A stretch of 64,000 bases of DNA. It comes from Trifolium pratense. Taxonomy: Eukaryota; Streptophyta; Magnoliopsida; Fabales; Fabaceae. Every line of letters starts with the position of its first letter. Position 1 is the stretch's first letter. Of the stretch, positions 25,265 through 37,027 are shown in pieces. The stretch spans positions 8,873,501-8,937,500 of the forward strand of contig NC_060059.1 in assembly GCF_020283565.1 (NCBI RefSeq), read 5' to 3'. A model generated the notes under the pieces. The model worked only from the letters and a program-made list of their open reading frames with translations. It searched no databases and was not told where the DNA came from. The position numbers were made by a program, and so were the translations under genes.

Positions 25265-25795
25265 GGCAAATAAATCAACACCAATGGATTATTGACTTAA
25301 ACAACCGAAATCTTTTATTCATTTATTTTTCTTTTAATTTCAAATTTCCATTTTTTTTTGAAGCATAATTTCAAATTTCCTTGGCAATATTCCTTTTGGC
25401 TGATGAAATCCTTTGCAAAATTTTTGAGAGCAATGTGTTTCAATTATAAATTTGATGTATCTCTAACAATTCAAATGAAAAATCGTTTTATTTTTGTCAA
25501 AAGAAAATGCTCAATGTCTCTCTACTCCCACAAGAAAAATATTTATAGTATATTGATAAAATATTAGCTACTTTTTTTAAAAAAAATAGTCAAAGTTAAT
25601 ACTTAATGGTTAATACTACACATTTTGAACATAGTCCTTTTATTCTTTAACTTTAATCTTTTACTCAAATCGGTTCAACTATTCATCTAATTTCAATTTT
25701 AACTACTTAATAGGAGTAGCTTGTAACAACCATTAATGTGCAATTGTATTGATTGGCATCCACACTATAGGCATGGAAAAAAAAATGGGAACAAT

Positions 25796-25939
25796 CCATG
25801 AATCTTAGCTCAACCGTTAGAAATGTTAAAATTATTAGATCGGACATCATGACTGAAATTTGAATCTCAATCTCTTCATTTTATGTGTGTAAATTTCTAA
25901 TAGTTTATCATTTTATCTATATACCAACATAAAAAGATA
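25796..25939 (+). mobile_element. SINE-like tRNA-derived element
   Basis: A-box-like TTAGCTCAACCGTTAGAAA and a degenerate B-box (TTTGAATCTC), followed by CATTTTATGTGTGTAAATTTC, a 3' pattern seen in plant SINEs. GGAACAAT flanks it at 25788-25795 and 25940-25947. A degenerate relative occurs near 39340-39510. Confidence 0.65.
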
Positions 25940-25952
25940 GGAACAATGTTTC

Positions 25953-25956
<4 letters not shown>

Positions 25957-26014
<58 letters not shown>
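25957..26014. repeat. (AT)n microsatellite
   Basis: About 58 bp of uninterrupted AT dinucleotide, directly abutting the TIR element at 26017. Confidence 0.95.
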
Positions 26015-26016
<2 letters not shown>

Positions 26017-26649
26017 GAGAGCACTTCAAGTGAGAGGAGTGTTTTATCGTGAGATATGAGAGGAATAAACATTAACCATTGGATTAAATTGTGTGGTGCA
26101 GATTAGAAGTTTCACATAAAATTAATTGCACTTGATTTCTACAACCTTCTCCTTGCTCATTCTCTCGGAAACGCCGTAAGATCTGTCAGTGCTTGATTCT
26201 TCTTATTAAAAAGTGGAAAAAAGAGGCACAAACAATTCTGGCAATTATTTTGTGTATTCCAACGAAGAATAGCGTTAATTCAATTGTAGGGGATTTGTGA
26301 TTTAGTGGCACCTGAGTTTATTTCTTGCTAGATGAAAAAGTGGAAATTGAAAACCATTCAAAAAGGGTTTGGTTCATTTGATGCAGGGAGACTGATTTTC
26401 TATTCTATTTCTTCTTTCTTTATTCCGATGAGATTTTTTTTACTACGGATAACATTTTTTTTCAGAGTAATTAACGGTTTCCAGAAAATAATGGAGAAGA
26501 TGGAATAAGAGTGGAAGTCGAGAAGCCAATTCACTGCAAAAGGAATACATGAGAGTAATTAAATCTTAACCGTGTATTATCATCCAATGGTTAATGTTTA
26601 TTCCTCTCATCTCTCACAATAAAACACTCCTCTCACTTGAAGTGCTCCC
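26017..26649. mobile_element. TIR element inserted in an AT microsatellite
   Basis: Left arm GAGAGCACTTCAAGTGAGAG then GAGTGTTTTATCGTGAGA; the complementary arm at about 26580-26649 has few mismatches, so the inverted repeats are about 70 bp. It is flanked on both sides by AT repeats (25957-26014 and 26651-26662), so the target duplication cannot be measured. The 490-bp interior has no clear coding sequence. Confidence 0.8.
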
Positions 26650-26662
26650 TATATATATATAT

Positions 26663-27666
26663 AAGTAGTGAGATTCTTTTATAAACTAACAATTTGTTGC
26701 TTCCTTCTTATAAAAAGAAAAAACACATGATGTGTCACATTCATTAAATGATGTGGCAACGCATCATTGGATGTATGTGTAAAGAATCTTTACACCGACG
26801 GTGCACAACAATTAAACTCAAAAAGTAATGTGCAAAAGAGACACTATGTGGTGTGGTGTGATTGTTGATAAATTGGTTAACATTATGGTACACTAACAAA
26901 AACACTTTTGCACAAGTAGAGTGCATACATCTAATATGCCAGTCATCATCCATAATCCATTGCTGATGATAATAATGGCACAAATGTAGCGGTGAGTCAT
27001 GGTATCATGTGACTTGTCTTCAATGTATGATGATTGTTCTTACAAGTAAAATATATTATCAAAAAATATCTTTTAGTAGATGAGAGAGATTCGGTGCAAT
27101 TTACAAAGTTCAGAAATTAAGTCATTAAGTTTGGTTTAATGCTAAAGAGTTTGGGTAGTATGCACGATGTCTTAAGTTTGATTCTCAACTTCATTGTAAA
27201 AATAAAATTTGAGAAATTCAATTACCTCAATGTCAACACATCAAAGCTAATCATATGCGTGACTTTAAGTGGTTATAATAATTGTCAATGATCTAACAAT
27301 ATGGTTTCATTGTTGGTGTAAAAAAATACGCTGGCGGTGTATATGAATTAAATTCTTATATCAATCATCAACAAAAGAAAAAAGTTATTGTGCAACAAAT
27401 TACAAGAGATCAAATTAAAATATAACTTCTTTGTAATTTGATTAGCCTCAGCAAAAATTCAAAGGAAAATTCCTATACCACCAATATCAGTTTCACTGTA
27501 TCGGATGGAAAAAAAACATTAAGCTTGCAAGGTAACATGTTCTATAACATGTACCACTTGTCATCCTTAATTTTGTTTTTCCTTCTATTGCTGTTGTTAA
27601 TACTATAGGAGACAGTATCAAACTTCTGCTCCTCAAAGACATGAAGAAAAAAAATCATGTTAGAAG
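26663..27666. other. 3' flank of the EDR2-like gene
   Basis: Non-coding. A SINE-like promoter pair (GGTTTAATGCTAAAG, AGTTTGATTCTC) lies near 27130-27185 without a clear boundary. Confidence 0.4.
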
Positions 27667-30600
27667 TTAAGCATTCACTGCAAATGCTTTAGATGCATCC
27701 ATATGATTGAGTCTACATGTCCCAATGAGTACTTCGGGGAGTTCATCTCGTGTGTTACCCTGCACGAGAGTTTAATTTTGATACATTGTCAGTATAAAAA
27801 GTTTTACACTGTCGGCAAATCACAATCATACCGATTCATTATTGTTACCTGTATCAAAAATGCCATTTCTACCACCAAATTGTTGAGGTATCCAAGAACT
27901 AGGCTTGCCACTCCTCGTGCAACCGTTGAAGATCCAACGTCAATGCCAAGCTAAAAATATGATTTGCCCAATTAAAATGTCAGCTTATATACCAAAAAGA
28001 GGAACAAAAATAAGGATTACATAGAATTGGCAATGTTAGTAACCTCTAGATAATTCTTGCCGCGGAAGTAATTTATTTCTAGTGCTTGGCCTACCAAACA
28101 TGCTTTCTTTCCAACACTTTGCTTGACTATCCATGATCCCTATAAGAGAAGAAAATTGACAAAGGAATGCAAACCGTTAGATAATCAATCATCTTGATAT
28201 ATCTCGCAAATATTTAATTCATATACACTCTTAGTATAACGATTTCTTATAATGTCAATCAATCGTAATCATCAGATCATAATTACTTGTAAGTCACACA
28301 TTTGGTTGACATTGTAAATTTATACTTAACATAAACTTTAGAAATGTAGCAAAAATCTTAGACATGTGATTAACCTTAGAAATATATGGTATGAGCTTAA
28401 ATCTTGAGTTTCTGTAAGTATCATCTCCTTCAACAAAGCTGTGCAGTAATGGAATGTCTTCCAAAGGAGTTTTCAACATGTAATAGAGTGCAAGGTTATA
28501 CATGGGACTTCCTGGCATCTGATTCATGACAATAGTATAGTGTAAATAAATTAACAATCTAATTCTCAAAAGTGATGAATATTGTAAAATGATTAAAAAA
28601 TATGAGATCATATACTCACTTGCATGTTGACAACAAAGAAGAATTCTGAACCACCTTTTGCTAAAGATTGCTGAATAAATACAAATCCAAAGCACATTTG
28701 ATAAGAAGTTTAAGCAGTAATATTTTGATTTTGATAATGATAAGTATCTTCTCTAAGTCAAGTAGCTAATGAAAGGAAAAAGAAAATACCTGAACTATGG
28801 AACCGGGACGACTACTTAAATCGTCTTCTCTTGCGTCACTGCTGAGCCAATCTACACCAACCAATTCCATTAAGGTGTCCCTCGCCTTGACCTTTAAAAT
28901 GACAAATTCACATTGTTATGCGCAAGTGCATGTAATTCTAAGACGGATTAGGCTCCTCTAAAGTGAACAATTCACGGTAGAGCATAGTGTAAGTAATATC
29001 GATCATTGTTGATACGAAAATTAATGCTTGATATTCCGATACACATGATTTGTTGTGTAACATTAATCATTAATTTACCTTTTGTTGATCTTGGAAATAA
29101 GTTTCTCCTCGAACCAAAAACAAAGATGGATCAGAAGCAGCCCAGGTGCAAGGTAAAGTACAATTTGGATCATTTTGAAGAGTGGTTCCATAAGAGCATG
29201 ATTCACTTTCCTCCTTAGTTGCGTCTTGCAAGTCGATGTAACCCTTCTTTTGAACTGCAACATATGTTTAAACCTTAAACTATTTTCTCATAAAATCATT
29301 TAAAAAGTGGCCACATTGAGAAATTAAAACTAACCTGCAAGATCATGTAACTTTTTTACCAAACCAGCAGCTGATGATATTTTATGTTGGGGAACGCCGA
29401 GTTGTTCTGAATCAGAGTGCCATTGATTATCATAGTGATCATATTCTGTAGATTCAGGAACATCAAAGAACTCATCAGAATCATTCAATCCCATTAAACA
29501 ACTACTGTTACGACCAATAATTTCTTTGTCCTCCACTTCATCTTTCACTTCAACAAGTTCCTCAATCGTCCTACTCTCTTGTGGAACGTCAATCGTAACA
29601 TCCTTCTGTACACTAACAGGCAATCCAATATCCTTTGTCATTGTAATAGGCTCAGAAGAAACTGCTTTGGTTCTATACAACTCTCTCAGTGCTACAAAAC
29701 AAAGAGATCATTCTAAGAACTCATATATAGTATCAATGTATCATATTCATATATGTATAAAAATGTGTGACTAGATAAACTACATAGCAGTAACTTTATC
29801 ATCAAGTAACTACAGTAAAGATCGTGTGCAAGAGCAATGTTTTATACAGTTACTTGCACAAGATCTTAACTATTAGTTACTTAGTAATAGGTACATATCC
29901 CGTGTTAAAACGTAATGACAGGAAATAGACGTGTGAAAATTGTAAGAATAGATAAATGCCTGCGACTCTCTCGAGCATACTAATGGTAATGGATCTAGAA
30001 GATGAAGGTCGCGAGTATAGTCTCCATAATCTCCAGTCCATAGCAAGCATATGTCTCACAACGGACTGAGTTCCTTTGTTAACAGGAGTCACCACATATC
30101 CTCCACCTGCTAAGCGTTACCATTAATATTAGCATATAATTTACTGGAAAAGAATATGTACTTGTAATTTTTGGAATTTACCAAATTTTAGGAAACAAAT
30201 AAATATTGAGAAAGAAAGTTGAACTTAAGCTACTATAGTAATATGATATAACATTATATAGTAACTCATATATACATCTTCTCCTACGCAATGGTGCAGC
30301 ATTGTCAATTGCAACAGCAGAAAATAGTTGATTGTTAAAATTTCGCAACGCAATGGTGCTATAGCACCACTATACTCTTTATTTGAAAATATTTATTGCA
30401 GAACAATAGGACCAAATTCTGCTATGTTATAGGTGTATAGCATCATGAAGGTTAAACAATGGATAATAATGTCAAAACTTAAAGCATGCATTACTTTTTA
30501 GGGAAGCTCGGACGTAGCCTCTCTTGGGCGGGCACTTGGAATGACTCACGGAATGATATAGTAAAACTGTTTATCACAGAAGAAAAACAGCAAAAGAAAA

Positions 30601-32939
30601 AAGGAGTTAATTGATGAATGAATCACAACTTCATAATATAAATATAGATATAAATATACCGTATGTGCCATCATCTTCTCTTCTCCAGTATCTTCGCAAC
30701 AATAAATCCCGTGGTTTCATACCCCTACACATATATGTTATGTTACTCCATTTGTTAAAACATGTTTAGTGTGTGAATATATAATATGTGAATTAGTAGT
30801 ACATACCATGGTAGCCATTCAGTGTCCAATTGAAGGTGAATGATATCTGTATGACCATCTAGGTGATCAACCACACTGCCTCGGTTTATACAATAGTCCC
30901 ATCTGCGCGCAAACCTAATTCATTATTCACTATCTTTATGCATATGACTCACTGTCAATCTTCATTATGCATAAAGTGATTTAGTGCATCGTGATTTTTG
31001 TCAAAATTATGATGACGCACTGTAATTTTATTACACTCACGGACAATTCAAACAAACTCGAATCTTATAAGACTTACTCGGATCTTGAGGGATCAAGAGA
31101 CATAAGAGTATTGAAAATATTCTCTGAAGTTCCATCAACCACACCAACTGCCATTATTGCTGGTTGATCTCCCCAACGCTGAATCGATAATACACAACAA
31201 CAATTTTCACCTTTAAAACAATATAATCCTAGTACAAAAACAAAACATTAGTACAAAATTAGCAGTAACTTACCCTTCCACGCGAATCCCAACATTTGGC
31301 TTCTTTGAACATCCTTAGTCCTGCACAAGAAATCAATCAAATTATCTTACAGATGACAATGGCTATATATGTGTGTGTAATAATATAAGAATCTAGCTAG
31401 GAGTTAAAGTTTCACCATTTTGACAACCAAAAATCTTCCATGGGGAAGGTGCAATAACATCGGTGGTAATTGCTTCAGAGTATGCACATGATTGAAAACT
31501 AATACTAGAGTTTCTCCAATCTATGCTTTTTGCCCCTCCATATCTGTTTCAACAACACTTTAATTAGACATTCGGCACAATAACCGTTATGCTGTGCTAC
31601 AAAATGCTATAACCGCTTTGGCAATACTTTGTACTAAATTGTGCATTGCAGAACAATAACAATTTATTCAAATTCCGCCACACTATAGCACCGCTATTTG
31701 ATAGCACATAATTATTCATCACTCCTTCAAAAAGGGAATGTGCTTGTGTTCATTTCAACGCAATTTACGCGTTTATATACCTCAAAGATCGCCTTCTCCT
31801 GTGACAAGGCACAAAATTCTTAGCTGCATCTGGATACTCCTGAAAAATATACAAATAGAATAAGTTTCTTTTTCATGAGACAAACCCTTTCTACTCATTT
31901 AAGGGAAAAAAGTATATAGAACCTTCAATGCAGCTTCCTGAAAAGATCGTATCCATTTCGCAGCTTCTTCTGAACTACTTGCCCCCAACTATAAAAATAT
32001 GGAATTGAAACTTATCAATCTAGAGGACAAACACAAACAATTTTGTTTGGACTTTTAGTTTTGTTACAAACCTTAAGCTTATCCTTTTGATTTGTAGCAT
32101 TATATAAAGTGAAAATATAGAACACCTGTGAATTGCAAACAAATTTCTAAATTCAATTAAGTCCTCAAAGAAACAAATATATATAACACTAAAATTTGAT
32201 GTATTCAAAATATCATTATAAGTTTCTTACTTTTCTATTGGTACTTTCCCTTCCATTGTCGGTAACCCGGATGGAAGAATCTATCATTGCACTTCTAAAT
32301 GGCTCCTGAAAATTTCAATCCTTTCATATATCTTTCACAAATTAACAACATGATCATAAATTTTTCTATTGACACCTATGAACATTACAACATTCAATTT
32401 AATATGAAACCAATGCATGGTCCTTCCCTAGTAGTAGTTGTTAGATTAAGGAACAAAATTGTCTACCAAACACAAGCATAACAATATATTAAGCAACTTC
32501 AAAAATAAGGAAAAATTTAAGAAGTAAATCACAACCATAGATGACATTGGCAACATCATTACAAAAAACATGTAAATATAAATAAATCAAAAACATTCTT
32601 AAAATTGTTATGCACGCGACATATTAAATATGGTAAGAACAATACCTTAAAATAATCAAACAAAAGCCAAAACATGAAGATAAATTTTACAACAAAGCAA
32701 AAAAAAACGAAACTTTTTGAATTTATATAACAATTTACCTCCATTTGTGAAGTGGGTTGGATCTTGTAACTTCTAAGAACATTGTCTTTAAGAATGAAGT
32801 ACCTTTTACGTGAATAATGCTGACCAAATCTATTAGAACGAATGAGATAAAGCCACCCTTCCATTGTTCCCTCAGAATTATTAGGACTACCCATTTCAAG
32901 AAATCGTGAAAAAGAGATTCCTTGATCTTCAAATTGCAT
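27667..32939 (-). CDS. ENHANCED DISEASE RESISTANCE 2-like protein (PH-START-DUF1336), 20 exons
   Basis: Predicted lipid-binding regulator of the EDR2 family. In Arabidopsis, EDR2 limits salicylate-dependent cell death and binds phosphoinositide through its PH domain. Exons, 5' to 3' on the minus strand: 32739-32939, 32231-32305, 32072-32125, 31923-31988, 31781-31839, 31416-31543, 31274-31320, 31078-31178, 30807-30902, 30660-30724, 30495-30566, 29960-30106, 29335-29691, 29079-29254, 28790-28891, 28620-28670, 28375-28518, 28044-28139, 27849-27950, 27667-27759. Phase is continuous throughout and gives 743 aa, close to the roughly 720-780 aa usual for the family. The PH domain spans about residues 26-132 (MEGWLYLIRSNRF near its start). 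A START-like domain spans about 185-395, an acidic linker about 395-480, and DUF1336 about 515-735 (GIDVGSSTVARGV, then LGYLNNLVVEMAFLIQ). A second in-frame Met (MGSPNN, residue 16) could be the true start. Intron 12 appears to use a GC donor. Family assignment is confident; biological role is inferred from homologs. Confidence 0.93.
29692..29959 (-). other. GC-AG intron 12 of the EDR2-like gene
   Basis: The exon ends GTCGCAG and the intron begins GCATTT; the acceptor is TTTTGTAG before CACTGAGAGAG. Using this junction keeps the frame and the conserved sequence VAALRELYRTK. The only nearby GT (AGA|GTCGCA) would give a stop one codon into the next exon. Confidence 0.75.
30284..30460. repeat. 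Intronic repeat family, copy in EDR2-like intron 11
   Basis: Contains CAGCATTGTCAATTGCAAC, GCAATGGTGCTATAGCACCA and TATTGCAGAACAATAGG, diverged from the 42388 copy. Confidence 0.55.
31585..31705. repeat. Intronic repeat family, copy in EDR2-like intron 5
   Basis: Contains TTTGGCAATACTTTGTACT, ATTGCAGAACAATAACAA, TTATTCAAATTCCGC and CACTATAGCACCGCTATTTG. Confidence 0.6.
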
Positions 32940-33439
32940 TTTTTATTCTAATAGGGAAAAAATTTCAGGGGCTCTGTTTATAAAGGAAAATGAAAAAGGA
33001 AAGATATCCTAGAAGAAGAAGAAGATAATAATGGCGATGATCCTCTGATCCCGACAATCGGAATCAGAGGAATCAAAATTGTAATTGCAGTGACAAAGAT
33101 TTTTTTGTTATTTCTGTTGTTAACTTTCTTCTTCTGTTTCCTAAGTTAACGATTCAAAGAACAACTATTTGCGCATGATATGGTGTTGTTTGTTCATGGT
33201 ACGAGAATACTTGACTTTACAATAATAACCTTTTGTTTTTGGCTCCAAATTCAGTCATCCACTATTTTTTATTTTTTATTTAGACAATAAATTTTCTATT
33301 TAAAAAAGCTTTTTGTTTGGTCAAAAGAAAAATCTCTAATTTTAATTTTAGTAAAAAAAAAAAAACCTGAATTTCATATGATAAAATATCTAGTGAAGAC
33401 ACCTTATGATAAAATATCTTGTTGTTTCTTTCATTTCAA

Positions 33440-33960
33440 AGGGTCCAACAACATACCGATCACACAACCTGAATTTCATAGTGAACCTCTTTGCCAAACA
33501 TATAAGCGTTACAAAACTGAATTGCATGCTCTTGATTCGCTCCAATTGATAACGGGCGGCATATGCCTGCCAATTTAGAACTAATCTCCATAAACAAAAA
33601 GGAAAGTTACAAACAAAAAAAGATGATCGGAGGTTTCATCCTCCCCACAACCATCGGCACAAGATAACAAACTCAAATGCAACATTCTGCGACAAACAAG
33701 ATTGTCTTTAGTTGGCAACCTGTTGTTAAGAAGTCTCCACGCGAATAAGGACACATTCAAAGGGACATATTTGTTTCATATAATCCTCTTTGTGAATCGT
33801 CATTTCTAATAGGTTGAGATGAGTGAAATAATGATATACTCCCTTAACTGAATAGTGTAGTGTTGGGTGGAGGTGCCAAATCCACCTCTCCGATGCATCA
33901 ACCTGCAAAGAATAATTTTCCAAAGTAGCACAACACTCCACACTAAACTTCTTCACTCCA
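33440..33960 (-). pseudogene. LINE reverse-transcriptase C-terminal (zf-RVT) remnant
   Basis: Minus-strand reading yields WIWHLHPTLHYSVKGVYHY, then after a frameshift FAWRLLNNRLPTKDNLVCRR, a Cys-containing CADGCGEDETSDHLF, and decay with stops. The order (W-x-W, YSVK, F-WRL-RLPTK-NL, C-x3-C, HLF) is that of the zinc-binding region at the end of plant non-LTR reverse transcriptases. It lies about 500 bp upstream of the EDR2-like start codon. No poly(A) or target duplication was found. Confidence 0.75.
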
Positions 33961-34074
33961 CACTAAATTCCTTCTCCCAAACAAACAACTGTTTATGCCA
34001 ACTCCATTATCGGTATCATTTTTTTTTATAATGTCCACCGGCCACAATATGCGAATTATTTTTTGGTTTTTTCT

Positions 34075-37027
34075 TCTCTACCCTCACATAAATTGAGGGC
34101 ATATGCCCTATGCTGATGTGGCATGATGTGGCACCAATGAAATTCATCCACATGTATTTAAGTCAAACATAATTAATTTTTTACCACAAAGTAATTTTGA
34201 CTATTTTTATTTTTAAATTAATTATATTTTAGGTATTATATTCTATGAATTTACATTTTGGTCCTAATTGCTTCTAATTTGTTTGCTTCTTCTTCCAATA
34301 GTTTTACGGTATCTAACGCAACTTTCTTCTGCGCATAAAAAACTTTTAATTCATCCAATCGTTTGCTTCTTCTTCTTCCAATCGTTTATACTCGTTTTTA
34401 AACTTTCTAATTTGTTTGCTTCTTCTTCTTCTTCCAATTGTTTATACTCATTTTTTACCACTCTGATTTCACTTTCAAGCTTTAGATTCGTTCTCTGATT
34501 TCACCTTCATTCAAGCTTCTCCTCAGATTCGTTCAACCTTCAGCTTCGATCTTCAAAATCCAGATCCAGTTTGTCATTTGTTTATTGTTAAATTATTTAG
34601 GGTTTTTGAAATTTTAGTATGATTTTGAAATTTAGTAATTAGGTTTTTGAAATTTCAATCTTCGTTCAACCTTTAATCAAGCTTCAACCAAACTTTCAAT
34701 GTTTGAAATTTGTATATCAAAATGTATATGAAGTGAATGTTTGAAATTAAGTTTTCACAGTTTTTTAAGCGTGTAAACATGACTCTGAGTTGAGAAGAAT
34801 TTGATTGATGATTGTTGACTAATAAGGAATATAATTCAATAATTATTACCATATTATTGATGATTCAAATGAATTCAATAATTATTAATAAATAAAAAAG
34901 ATTTGTTTTGCCTTTCCAGAAAAGGAAATAGAGACTAGGTACCATTTGAAACTTTTGAAGACAAAAAAAAGATTTTATAAAAAAAAAAATTAGTATATTG
35001 TTACACTTAAATATGATTGTTTTTTTTGTTACATATAAACGAGATATACAACAAATTATTCAGTCTTTACACCAAAAAAAAAAAAATTATTCAGTCTTAA
35101 ATATGATTGTTGATTGGCAATGTTTTAAAATATTTTTTAATTTTATTTATTTAGTTTTAAATTTATTGGTTGAAAATTTTAGAGATTAAAAATTTATTTA
35201 ATCATCTATAAAAATATATTTATTTAACTCTTGAACTTGTTTAGGGTTTAGGTGACCACAAGTAAAATGTAAAAATAGTTCATCTGAACTAAAAGAAAGG
35301 TCGGATCATTGTCGGAAAATAAACACACGGAAGATCGACCGATCACAAGTGCGGTCTACCTGAAATTTATCAGATCAAAATGAAAAGGTTCGACAATTTT
35401 AGGAAGACTAACTAACTCTTGAACTTGTCTAAGGTTTAGCTGATCACAAGTAATAATATAAATAGTTCATTTGAACTAAAAGAAAGGTCAGACCATTGTC
35501 GGAAAACAAACTCACGGGAGCTCGACCGATCACAAGTACGGTATACCTGAAATTTATCCGATCAAAATGAAAAGGTTCAACTATTTTAGAAAGACGGACT
35601 AACTCTTGCACTTGTTTAGGGTTTGGGGTTTAACTATTGATCAGAAGTAAAAATATAAATAGTTCATCTGAACTAAAAGAAAGGTCGGACCATTGTCGAA
35701 AAACAATCACACGGGAGCTCGACCGATCACAAGTGCGGTCTACCTGAAATTTATCCGAACAAAATGAAAAGGTTCGACTATTTTAGGAAGACTAACTAAC
35801 TCTCGAACTTGTTTAGGGTTTAGCTGATCACAAGTAATAATATAAATAATTCATTTGAACTAAAAGAAGGGTCGGACCATTATCGGAAAACAATCAGACG
35901 GGAGCTCGATCGATCACAAATGCGGTCTACCTGAAATTTATCCGATCAAAATGAAAGGTTTGACTATTTTAGGAAGACGAACTAACTTTTGAACTTGTTT
36001 AGGGTTTATGGTTTGACTATTGATCAGAAGTAAAAATATGAATAGTTCATCTTCTGAACTAAAAAAAAGGTCGGACCATTGTCGCAAACCTAACCCTAAT
36101 TACTTAACCTAATTTTGGTGGTAATCGATTTTAATATATTAGTAATAGATTTGATGCATATTCATCTTATTTTTTCTATAATTTTTTTTATTTACTATTT
36201 TATTCTCTTTTTCCTTTTAATAGTATTGATCGTATTAATCTGTTTTGTTGCTAGTTTTTTTAGTATAGATTTGCTCTGTTTTGTTTCTATTTTTAAGGAT
36301 ATCATATTATTTTTTTTGTATTTATGTTATATTTTTTTTTTTGTATTTATCTTATATTCTTTCTATATAATTTTTTTTTTAGAAACAAAATAGGAACAAT
36401 CTATCCATAATTTTTTTTTGTATTTATCTTATATTCTTTTTTTAGATGATATGCTTAAAAATATGAACAAAACAAATTATAAATAAAAACAAAATAGAAC
36501 AATCTATCCATAAAAATAGGAAAAAAGAAATTATAGAAAGTTTAGTCAACAAAAAAAATTATAGAATACAAAAGATACTCTATAAAAAAAAACGTAAACA
36601 ATATGTTTCATCAAAAAAAGAAAAGAAACATAAACAATTTTTTATAAACAAAAAAAAAAATTACTACAAAGTTTACTCCTAACCATTAATAATAATAATA
36701 TAATAAAGTTAATTAGTATCAAACTTCCTAAATTACCCTAAATATTCCAAATAAAATTTCTAATTTTTTTTAATAATATACACGGGACTATTATTTGTTA
36801 CTGAAATATAAAAAACTGAATAAATAAGTTTACAAGAAATAATTAACACAATAATTCCACTTATATTTTAACAATATTATATAACAAAATTTTTAATTTT
36901 TAATTTTAAATAAATTTTCTACATTAATATTAGTGACAAACTCAAATATTGTTTCCTTACAAAAAAAAAACTCAAACATCGCATAAAAGTCAATAGACCC
37001 GTGCGAAAACACGGGTCTTTAAACTAG
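34075..37027 (+). mobile_element. Probable Helitron with internal satellite array
   Basis: The right end is a Helitron 3' terminus: a hairpin with stem GACCCGTG/CACGGGTC (36996-37017), then TTTAAACTAG ending at 37027 and followed by T. The proposed 5' end is TCTCTACCCTCACATAAATT at 34075, followed by a GAGGGCATATGCCCT palindrome and GATGTGGCA motifs. The 5' assignment is weaker because the preceding base is T, not A, and because a mirrored copy of the same 5' sequence occurs at 39206. No helicase is encoded. Confidence 0.65.
35225..36090. repeat. Tandem array, about 190-bp units, 4.5 copies
   Basis: Units start at 35225, 35414, 35601, 35798 and 35984 (the last partial), each with AACTYTTGAACTTGTTTAGG. 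They also share AGTTCATYTGAACTAAAAGA, GGTCGGACCATTGTCGG and GGTCTACCTGAAATTTATC. No unit contains an open frame. It lies within the proposed Helitron. Confidence 0.9.

Noticed and set aside
24586..25368. 260-codon open frame as a novel protein
   Set aside because: It crosses both boundaries of a transposon with exact target duplications, and its apparent peptide repeats simply mirror the TTCGGT palindromes.
35225..36090. CRISPR-like array
   Set aside because: Units are about 190 bp with no spacer structure, in a eukaryotic genome.
36115..36393. 92-codon hydrophobic open frame as a membrane protein
   Set aside because: Low-complexity T-rich DNA gives Phe/Ile/Leu runs; the same region is duplicated with frame breaks near 37060.
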